From: Megaustenia siamemsis
Lineage: Eukaryota > Mollusca > Gastropoda > Stylommatophora > Ariophantidae
Assembly: GCA_032433765.1 (NCBI GenBank)
Contig: JAVIAB010000051.1
Coordinates: 82,447,340 to 82,511,339 of the forward strand
Direction: 5' to 3'
Length of the DNA: 64,000 nt
Both the position numbers and the translations under genes were made by a program. Under the pieces are notes generated by a model. It was not told the origin of the DNA and did no database searches. It saw only the letters and a list, made by a program, of their open reading frames with translations. Of the stretch, positions 38,101 through 50,100 are shown piece by piece. The first letter of the stretch is position 1, and every line of letters starts with the position of its first letter.

Positions 38101-41100
38101 TATGGAGTTATGTTATATTCTAGCTGAATGTAACAATTATTAACTTGAAAATAACAATATACCTTTTTTTTAAACTTGTCAGAATCTTGTGCATGCCACT
38201 TGCTTATGCATGTTTTACAGCGGTTTCAGCAACACACAATATTTTTGCCACAATTTCTTTTGCACTTTTATAATCAAGCATGTAAATGTAGCCACATAGA
38301 GTAAATGTCACTATGATGTAAAGTGTTTTGATCTCATAGAACCTGCAACACTTAGAGATAAGGAGAAGTGTATTCCTTGCTGGGTATTCCTCATTAAAGA
38401 TATAACTAGATATACATTTTTATGGGTGTTTCTTTTTTGAGGATGCCCATATCTCTTGAACAAACTCTTTTATTTCAAGTGATGATTAAGGATGAAGTTA
38501 AAGGAATACAATACGTGAAGAATATTGCCAATTATAATTGATGAACTGGGGATGATTATTAAAAATAGGCATAAGTGCTCGCTATTTATTTTGTTTAATC
38601 TCAGAGAAAACTATTTATAAAATCAAATTAGTTCATGTTACTTTATTACAACTGTTTAATGCATACTTCACCCATATACTGCCAGCATAACACTCCAAAA
38701 ATTTAACCAAAGTCGACTAATACTATTCATAAAACGTTACTTTTAAAAAAATAAAATAATGTGCACTAAAAATTAAATCCTAAAGTTAACAAAATATACA
38801 TTGGTTTTTAAGACGCATATTTTAATTTTAAAAAGGGAAAAAAATATTCTGCTCTTTTTCACAAAAGTACCAAACATCCTTAGAGCACTGGTCACCTATT
38901 TATATCTTTGAGTGTACTCATAATCAAATAGCATCTTATAGTTAACTGTACATTATACATTCCTTTTTAATATTCAGTTTAGTACTCAAAATGATGGAAA
39001 ATTGTACTGCATAGCTGTGAACTAAATCTGTGCCTATTTTTTTTTTTTACATTTTCTCACCTGGGAGTAAAAATTGGGTCCAAATCCAACACCAGCCCAC
39101 ACCTCATCAGACTCATCTCTCATTTTAGGATCAGTAACTGTATCAACAAATTTCTGAAGTCGGGCTGCCACTTTGGCCACCTCCTTACTGTTGGCTGTAG
39201 GTTTAAGGTGAATCCACAAGTACAAAGCATGGTCTTTACCAAGGGAGTACACCTATGAGAGAATGTATTGATACATTAATATGTCACTATAACTAGAAGT
39301 ATATTTACATAATGAGTTAGTGACTTATCTACGGTATCATGATTGCAATCTGAGCAGATTAGTGTGTCACCATATTTAGACTGGATTCATATCAAAGCTA
39401 CAAGTGTACGTTATCCATTAATATGTGATCATAAAATAAAGTGCATAGAAGCTGAATTTTTTTACCTTAACTTGAATCTGAACACGAAAGAGGAAAATTA
39501 AAAAGGAAACCCTCGAAATATACAGATTAGTAAGATTTATATTTCTTTAAAGAAAGGCAAAAAGTATAGCAATTTAAGAACTTGGAATCAAACAGGAAAT
39601 ATTCGAAGAAATGAAGATCAGATAAATTAATCATTTTGGATATATAGTGAGGTATGACACTAAGATGAAGGTAATACCAAGTTGGAGGACAAATTTTGAG
39701 GCAAAAAAGACATCAGGTAACATCAGGAGACAGACTGTCAGAATGTACAAACAATACAGGAGACAGGTAACACTCTAAGTTAATTGTATTTAACAACCTT
39801 TAATGTGTTATGCTACCTCATGTGTCATACCTAGACTAGACTGAAAACAATCAGAGAAAATCCACCATCTAGTAGAATGTGTTAGGTGCAAGAAAGGAAA
39901 CAGCTTAAGTGATAATGTGAGAAATTAAGAAGAAGAAACAATCAATATTGCTTTCTAGTGAAGACAAAGAAACAAAGGGTGAAATGGTTTGGCCGCACAA
40001 TGAGACAAAAAGAACAGAAAGTGACACATTGAATTATCAACAAACACTACAAGAATACCAGGTCCAAGGGTTGAAAACAAAAAAAGGTGGACAGACGAAA
40101 TATCAGAAACACTAGGAAAAATAACAGCAGATGAGCCAAACATAAGAGCAAAGGATCACAAACTCCACAATGCTGAAAGGGAAATGTGGAAGTATGAAGA
40201 AGAATATTTAATGTGTTTTTATGAGGGGGCTGAGTGGTCTAGAGATAAGAAGCTGGTCTCTAGACAAGAATGTACTACATTAAAATCTCACCACAGGCAG
40301 AAGACATTTTGATATCTTCAAATCTGTGGTTTCTTAATGGTTTTATCCTCCCCCCCCAGCATCAAGGTAATGAAAGTTTGGTGTCTAGCGTTCTCATATA
40401 GCAGTGAAAAACTGGAGGCTCTGAATGCAATGTGCACATGTCAGAGAAACTTTTGCAAACTAAAATTTAAAAAAGAATATGCCAAAGTGACTGCTACCAG
40501 GGCAAAATTAATAACAAAAAAATCTAGAAAGAAAATAAACATAAAAATAGTAATTTAATATGTAAAATATATATAAAAAAACGTAAGCTAATAAAAAGAC
40601 AAGACAAACTACAACATTTCAGCAAAAGCCTTCATCAGATATAACCAATAAACTAAACACAATAAACACAAAATTCCAAGTAAGAATTTACAACAACTAC
40701 ACAGCTCTAAAAAATAGTGGAAACGACAGCGGCCAGAATTTTAATAAAGTTTGGTTAAAAGATTAATAGACAATATGGTAGATGCATCAAAATGCACAGA
40801 AAAATATGAAGCTGCTGTAAAGCTGATGATAATAATGAAAATTTAAAAAAGGAAAAATGGGTATGGTAACAGCTTACATAGGTGAGAAACAAAACAAAAG
40901 TGGAACGACGTTTTTGGCCGAAGAAATGAAAAATTTCCCTTTCCAGTGATGTATAACACATACCACATTTATCTAAATTAATGTGTTATGTAGTCAAATG
41001 AAAAAGGTATGTGGTGAAATTTATTGAAACAGGAAAATTAATCTGGTCCAAACCTAAAAATAACATCTTTCCTGTTCTGGTCCTGAAAGAGCTAAGTTGA

Positions 41101-44100
41101 TCTCTCATACAGATCAAAAGTTACACCTAAATATAAGGTGTATTTTATCACATATTGTTGCAAAACAAATTTTAAAATACAATCAATGGAGGAAATTAAT
41201 AATGCTAATAAGAAAATGCATCTTACTTGAAATAAGATTTTCATATAAAAAAAAAAGTAAAGTACCCCTGTCACGCCAAGTGGCGTATAGGGAATATGGT
41301 GTTAGTGACCATACATTTTACAGACCCTCGGCAGATGATTTTTGGGGTAATGTGGTCGGTATTACGCCCGTGCCGCTTTACTTTCCCAGAAAAAAAATCT
41401 GGTGCCCATTAAAGGCTGGGTGAACCGGTAGCCGTCGGTTGGGATTGAACCCTACCTCTTGTCATTTGTAGTCCAGTTCACTAACCACTGAGCTATCGCG
41501 GCTCCCTAGATTTTCATATGGATAAGGAAAATGAACTTTTTTCCTCCCACATATACCCATAGATATCTCATAAGCCAAGAGTTTGCACACCACAGGCCTA
41601 GAGAATTTATTTTCTTTGCTTTTTATTTTTTTTTTTTCTTATACTTGGTTTGAATTCCATTTTTGTTTAAATGTGTACCTGCTACTTTATTACATAGTCA
41701 TGTTTCATATTTATCTATATATTGTCTATTAGTTTTTGTTGTTTGATGTATCATTTCACACTGTTTATTCTAAAATTTGCACTATTCATTATTGGCTTGC
41801 TTTATGTTTCATCTCCAGTTTAAATTTTTAACGAGAAATTAAGCCATGAGAGAAACTGCTTGGCAAAATGGCATCTAACTGTTTTTTGTTCATACTTACC
41901 ATGTACCATATAAATCTATATCTACTGTTGTTGATGATCCAATTAAGCCATAACCAAGATGTGACCGAAAAAACTGGCTTGAGGTCCAGGGAAATTTCAA
42001 CATTCTTTGAGAAATCAATATCTGTTAATTTCATTGTTTCCATGACAGGCATATGTAAGAATGGTTCTATATGCTATTTAATAAGATAACAGAAATCTTA
42101 AAGCAGCATTTAGTTATATTCTGCATTTCTATGTCAGTAACTCATTCTTTAAACTGATATTATTGAATGGTTTCAATTTAACAAAATTGTAACAGTATTA
42201 ATTATGTTTTAGCAATTTAATGCTTAAAAGAATAAACTTATCAAGATAAACAAAGTTGAATTTTCTAACACAAAATATTAAATTTTAGACCATAAATATT
42301 AATTTATTTTTCAGCCCTATCGTAAAAACGATTTTGTTAATGATATGTAGACCTGATACAGAACATGTGATGAGAAGAGATAATAACCGAATAGCAAAGC
42401 AAGCCCTCATGTGGGAAACAACAGGTTAGAGGAAAAGAGGAAGACCCAGAGAGACACTGAGAAGAACATTGATGAGAGAAGCAAGAGCAGCAGGAATCGG
42501 CTCCCTCAATGAGATAGAGATGCTTGCACAGAACAGAGACAAATGCGAGATCTGATAAAATATCTTTAAAGAATTAAAAACTGCTAGAACAACAAATTTA
42601 GATAAGAGAAGGAGTATCTTGGTCTACGCCCTATGGGCCGGCTACGGCTCAAAAGGTCAATAGAGATAGAAATATTAATTTTAATTTAAGATTAACTTTC
42701 CCAATCAATTTCAAACAACACAATAAGCCATTAATAAATGCTATGAGAGTATCAGAACCAAGGACTGACCAAGAATAAAATGATTTGGAAATTGAGAAAC
42801 AAAAGCTGGAGAAGCCAAGAGAACAGCATAGGACTGCTCACTGTATCTCCCCTCAACTCTGAAAGGAAAATGAGGAAGGAAAGAAAAAGAGAGTCAATAA
42901 AAACATCAAAGAATCATATACAGGATTATGTTTCTGTAGGACTTCTGGTCAATATGGCGGATAGGTGGCAGGAACCGTTTAGGCACTGTCTGAAGTGTTC
43001 CTTGTTGCAGTTTCCCCATATTTCAAGTCCAGCTTGCTGCTGGTGCTACTGAGTTTAGTGTTCTGTGCACACCATGTGCTGTGTTTTTAATCGCGATGGT
43101 GTTTCTATATTCAGATTGCTTACGATGAATGATGATATCATATGATGAAGGACAGTTCAGCTGCGTTCACTTTCGGTGCTGCTGCTACTCATGTCTTTTG
43201 ACATGTGTTGTGTTCCCTATCATGGGGACTGCAGCTGCCTGTCTTTTTTTGGATATTCGATGAGATGTTAATTCGGAGGATTCCACTGGCATGAGTGGTT
43301 GAGCAATTATGGATTTTCATTCATTTGCAGTGATACCGGGGCCTTCGAATAACCATAACCATGTTTCTGTAGCAAGAAAATTAGTAAGGTCACTAATATA
43401 CCCCAAAAAAAATTATGTGTCGAAGTTCATATCTTCCATATTATACGAGTAAGTCGTATTCAGAACGTTTTTATGTGTTTTTCCTTTAATACACCCAAAC
43501 GTCCAATGAATACAAGTAAAGACCATTTTTGTGAAACTTGTCTTTTTTTCTTTCCAATTTATCGATACATAACATTTTTTTTAAACTGTATATCGGCTAC
43601 TTCCTGAAGTGGCAAAAACCAATGTTTTCTAGTCAAGAAGTTACCGAAAATGACAGAGAGGACATACATTTTAACGCATTTAACTGAAGATATCAAGTGG
43701 TAAGTGTTACCATAAATACACATCAGGTGAAAGGTCAAGCAGGAGAATAACATTGTAATCAATACAATATGCTTGCCACGCACATGGATCCCAAAGTAAT
43801 TTTCACTTTCAGTTTTTTTATGACAATTGTGGTCTAATATAACCTAGAAGACTTAGTCTATGATTGAATGGATCGTGTCTTTGCAAGAAATAGGCAAAAT
43901 CTCCAAGACAAAGATATACTTTTTGGCGCACTGTGAAAAGTAATCACTGTCGCATGCATGGTAGTTTTCTGAGTATTCAAGTTATTGAATTCATGATTGA
44001 ATGGAGCCTGAGTAATAAGTGTGCTTTTTTTCAATATTTTTTTTAATTGTTCTCTTGTGTCCCACAAAAGCAAGAGCAAAGACAACAAACTTTTGTGTTG

Positions 44101-47100
44101 TTTGTAAAAAAGACCATATGTCATGCACATAATGTTAATGTATGTTTTGGCTGTGCATCATAATTTTGTCCTTCATAAGTGTCATTCCTCCATGATTTTG
44201 TAAAAAAATGTCCAAATAAATGTTATTTTTGCAAATTACACACGGTTGTATATAAGTGGTATTTTTTACGACAGTATCATTAAAAAATTGTGATACAGAT
44301 AGGTATCGTAATCTAGGGTTAATTTAGTGGATAATATATAATTTTTTAAAAAAGGGATTTTTAAATTTAGCACTAATTTACTGCTAAATTTGAACGAAAT
44401 CGTCATTTCCAGTCGAAACTTTTCATGGAAACAATTATTATTAATATTAAACATTATTAATTATATTTATTGCTATTATAAATTAACACTTAAAGTTGTC
44501 ACACATGTTTTCCCTATTTGTACGAGTTTTTAGGTCTGGTGTACAGGTTCGCCTAAAAAAGTAGATGGAAGGTATGCAAGTTTACTCTACATTTTATTAT
44601 AATACAATATAGGTCTCTGGTAAGTGGTAGATCACTTATTATTCAAGAGATTTAGGTCAACCTGAAGGTTTTTTTTTTTTTGCTTAAGTAAAATTTTTTT
44701 TTTGCTTAAGTAAAATAACTTTTCTTGAATTCTAAAATTGTTTGAACAGATAAAATAAAGTACATGTGAACAAATTATTATAAACATGCTTACAGATGGC
44801 TGACTTGCTGGTGGATTAGCTGCAACAATGGCTGGTGATCTGACAACTTCCGGAACATTTTTCAGTAAATCATCCTTGGCAGTGGTGTTGCCCAAGTATT
44901 TGTAGATTCCATAGCCTGCGAGACCAGCAATGGCTGTCCCTACAACTAGTGGTCCCCTACTTTTGGCTACTGGTGGTTTTGTACTCAAGTTCCTTGATAA
45001 GGCTTAGATCAACGAAACAATAAATTCTTAGTAATACTAAATTAATCAGAACATGTTGGGCAGAAAAGAAATGCAGAAAATTAAATGTTTAAAAAAAAAG
45101 CTTGTCAAGGAAAATTTGCATTTGAAAATTAACAATAAAATAACTAGCACATAAAAACTATAATGTATCATGTTAAATCCAGAATATAAGTAATAAAGAT
45201 TTAATTATCAACCTTTAAACTGTTGAAACTGAGATGTTACAAAAAAGCTGGAAAAGATAAGTCAAATTATACTTTCAAAATCAGAAGTTATACATAACTT
45301 AGTACACCTAAACTGCATAAAGAAATGAGGGGGAGAAAAGAGGTGATATCTGTGTGTTAAGGGTAAAATGAAAAATGTGGACATTTATAAAGGGGTGATT
45401 GTCAAGAATAAAACTTTATTAAAATAGGATCTAGGCAAAAGTTTAAGCTGATAGTAGTGAGGGGACCATAATGAATAGCATATTTCAGGTCTAATGATTC
45501 TGAAAACAGAATATTCAGGCTATTCAGTGAACAGGGATTGAATAGGGAAAGCACACTCTGATTCTAAGAACATGCCAAAACAAAGTCAGATTGAACTGTG
45601 CATGATATTATAGTGCAACAACAACACATCATAACAAATGTGTCTTTCAAAGTGAATAAACAAATTATAATGAAGAAGTAGGGTGACAGATGAGGAACTC
45701 ATTGACTGAACAAAACAATCTCAAATAAATAAAATAATAATGTGCTGGTTAAAATACACATTTAAAACTAGCACTTCTTGTCATGCAGAAATTATAAACA
45801 AAAGAAGGCTGAGAAATAAAGAAAATAATAAACACAAAAAAAAGGCTGAGAAAAAAAGAGAAGAATAAACAAATAGATAATAGAAGACATGGATAGCGAA
45901 GGAAAGATTAGTCTAAGATAGGAATAAAAAAGATAAACTTTGTTTAAGACTTTTTCTCTTTGAAAAAAAAGAAGACTAATGATGCTGTCTGACATTAAAC
46001 ACACAAACTTATTGAAAGAAAAGCCTATGTTAAAGTTGTACTAGCACAACATGAGGATAACCTCAGATAAATGAGATCTACATGTTTGACTACACAAAAT
46101 ATTTTGGAATTCATCATCAGAAAAACAATACAATTTTGACATGAATAAACAGACAGCATAATTTATGTGTTATGAAAATACTAAAATATATACTGGTACA
46201 CTGGAAACAGATGGCAGTTGATATGGGTGGGCGATGAAATCAATAATATTCAATTTTTAATGGTATGACTAAAACAAGGATTAGTTGACTCAGCCTTTAA
46301 GGATGAGTGTGAGGTCAAAGAACACCTGCCTAAAAATAAGCTGATGCACAAACAAAAAACAGAATCAACATGGGTAGAGCTTACAGAGATGGACTAAAAT
46401 AAAAATAAATGGTAAATTACAGATGTAGCCAAAGTCTGCACATGAAACTAAAAGGAACAAGTAAAGGAAATCATGTTCTAATATATGCACTAACTATTAT
46501 TGAGCAATAATTAAAAATCTATAACAGAGGGGAAAAAAACTGGACAGGAAAAGATTATCTACTTGAAATAAAATTTACATTAAAGTGCCACTGATTACTT
46601 ATTACATCTTTACACCAACAGAACTTGATGTAGCCCTCAAAGGATTGAAGCTCAAGAGTTCCCCTGGAAAAGATGGAATTACCAACGAAATGCTCATAAA
46701 GTGGGACAGAAAGCCAAGGGCCAGCTTCTAAGGATAATAAATGCCAGCCAGAAGAGAGGGGTCAAATGCCAGCAACCTGGAAAGAAGCCATTACGGTGCC
46801 CATCCTCAAACATGGAAAAGACCCACTGGACCCAAGTAGCTACAGACCAATTAACCTACTGAGCTGCCTGAGTAAACTCATAGAAAGGCTGGTCAACAGA
46901 AGCCTCATGTGGCATTTTTGAGACAAAACAACAAATCATACCACAACAAAGTGGTCCGTCAGCACAGATCAACTGAAGACCTGATCACCTACATCGCACA
47001 GGAAATAGAAGATGCTCTACAAAAAAAAGAAACACACAGTGACAGTGTGGGTCGACATGGAGAAGGCTTTTGATTTGGGTATGGAGAGAAGGATTAAAGA

Positions 47101-50100
47101 ACAAGCTTCTCAGACTTGGCATCCAAGGCTGTTTATTAAATTGGATATCCGACGGAAGGCAACAGAAAACCACCGTCGTAACTTTTTTGTACAATCATGA
47201 ATCGCCACAACAATAAAAATATGGCCATAAGAACTGGAAACCAACTGGGAATGTTTCAACAAATAAAACAGGGTGTTAGACAAGGTTGTGTGCTGTCACC
47301 AGATTTTTTAAATATTTATAGTGAGATTATTTTAAGATCCTTAAGGGGCATGCCTGGAATAACAATTGGAGGTCATAATATAAATAATCTAAGGTATGCT
47401 GATGATACAGTCTTAATCGCTAAGAGTGAAAATGAGTTACAAGAAATGTTAGACATTATAGTGAAAGAAAGCAAAAATAAAGGACTCAGCCTTAATTGCA
47501 AAAAGACAGAAGTAATGGTAGCAACAAAGAAAAAGACATCACCTCAGTGCAGAATAAAGACAAGTGGAATAATATTAAAACAGGTACAGGAATTTAAATA
47601 TTTGGGAACTTTGTTAACCTCAGACGGAAGATGTACAAAAGAGGTGAGATGCAGAATGGCTCAGGCAAAAGCAGCTTTCCAGAAAATGAGGAAGATACTA
47701 TGCAATCCATTTTTAACAATAGAAACAAGAAAAGGAGTGAAATAAAAATCCTGAATCGCACACATTGTGGCGACTGCTTGACCAACTGGCCTTTATCCCT
47801 CTGGTTCTATCTTTGCCCCCGAACATACACCAGCAATGGTACTATGTGTTGTAAAGATAGTTTTTTTTAATCAGTGACTGATAATGTTATATTTTATCAT
47901 CTTATCAATATTTGCTCTAAACATGCATGTCATAATGATCACAAATTAATTAGCACTCATCTAAATTTCTATCTAAAATGACATACTTCATTCATCCAGG
48001 AAGCGCACTCGCGGTACTGGAACATACAAAGTTTACATCAACTAGATGTCCACACTTAATAAAATACTAATAGCACTTTAATTGAGATTGAGCCGCGATA
48101 GCTCAGTAGTTAGTGAGCTGGACTACAAAGGACAAGAGGTAGGGTTTGATCCCAACAGACGGCTTCCAGGTTCACCCAGCCTTTAATGGGTACCGGATTT
48201 TTTCTGGGAAAGTAAAGTGGCATGGGCATAACACTGACCTCATTACCCCAAAAATCATCTGCCGAAGGTCGGTAAAATTTATGGTCACTAGCACCATATT
48301 ACCTATATGCCACTTGGCATGACGGGGGTACTTTACTTTTACTTACTTCAATTGAGACGCCCGTGCGCTGCCGGGGCCCGAAAGGGAAGTAAAGAATAGC
48401 GGCGCTGTACCCTACCAGGCATGTTCGTAAGAGGCGAGAAAGGAGGGTTAGGCATGGGACTGGCTATCCCATACTGTAAAAAAATAAGCCGAAAAAACTT
48501 CACAAACATGAACAAGTCAAAGAAAGATAAAGTAAATCCGTCAACCAGGAAAGAGAAGGGCTCTCTGTCTAAGAGATGTATGACGCAATCCGGAGAAAGC
48601 CATAAGGAGTCCGGGTTGCCGACTCACCCTTTGTCTACCAGGAAATCATCCAGAATTGGCACCTGGAATGTTCGTACCCTTAACGAACAGGGAAAAGCGG
48701 CACAAGTGGCAGCAGAAATGAACAACTACAAGATAGATATTCTGGGAATGTGTGAAACAAGATGGCTGGGAGCGGAGAGAATAAAATTGAATACAGGGGA
48801 GATGATTTTATCATCAGGACACCAGGAACCAGGAGCACAACATAGCGAAGGGGTAGCTATAATGCTATCAAAGAATGCACAGAAGACACTAATAGAATGG
48901 GAGGCAGTGGGACCAAGACTGGTGAGAGCAACATTTAGAACAACCAAAAACAAAATAAAATTACACATTATACAATGCTATGCACCAACCAACGATAAAG
49001 ATGACTCAGTTAAAGATGATTTTTATAAACAGCTACAATGCCAGATGGATGCAAGACGAGCCAAGGATATTATAATCTTGATGGGAGACCTAAATGCTAA
49101 GGTAGGATCAGACAACAGAGGCTTTGAAGAGATTATGGGAAAACATGGACTTGGAGATATAAACGAGAATGGAGAGATATTTGTGAATTTCTGCGCCCTT
49201 AATCAAATGAGCCTAGGAGGAACAATATTCCAACATAAAAGAATACACAAAGCTACATGGGTGTCACCAGATCATAGAACGGAAAATCAAATTGATCACA
49301 TATGTATTAATAATAAGTTTAAGTCATCCTTACAGGATGTAAAAGTATATAGAGGGGCAGATATAGCTTCTGATCATCATCTTCTGTTAGCCAAACTTAA
49401 AATTAAATTAAAAAGGTATACTACAACGAATAAGGGCAGAACGTATTTCAATGTAGGGTTTCTTAAAGAACAAGGAATTAAAGATAAATTTGCAGTCACA
49501 ATATCAAACAAATACCAAGTCCTCCAACAACTAGAAAATACAATAAATATAGAAGATCATTGGAAACAGGTAAAAAATATATGGAAAGAGACATGCGAAG
49601 AAACACTGGGGAAAAGAGAACGCCAGAATAAGGCATGGATGACAGCAGAGACCCTGGATAAAATTAAAGAAAGAAAGAACAAGAAAGCAGACATAAATAA
49701 AAGCAAAACAAGAAGTAATAAAGCCAAGACACAGGAAGCTTACACAGAGGTGAATAAAGAAGTGAGAAGATGCATTAAAAGGGATAAGAGGAAATATATA
49801 GATGAATTAGCTAAAGAGGCAGAAGAAGCAGCAAATAAAGGGAATATGAAAGAACTGTACAACAGCACAAAGAAATTAGGTGGAAAATACAAACAGATCA
49901 ACGCCTTTATCAAAGATAAGAAAGGAAATCTGCTTAGTAATATAAAGGAACAAATGGAGAGATGGAAGGAGCACTTTGAAGAACTTTTGAACAGACCTGG
50001 CTCAAATAATCCTCCAGATATACTACCAGCAGAAGAAGAATTACACGTTAACTGCGGAAAACCAAGCAAAGAAGAAATAATGAAAGCCATCAAACTGTTA

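Noticed and set aside
44632..44793. Coding continuing past exon 2 of the peroxidase gene (VSMFIIICSHV...)
   Set aside because: Reads through a good GTAAGC donor into A/T-rich intron; the phase-correct continuation is exon 3.
14848..48344. Functional tRNA genes at AGCCGCGATAGCTCAG sites
   Set aside because: Box A and B are present, but the sequences recur with a common 260-bp body and target duplications, so they are SINEs.
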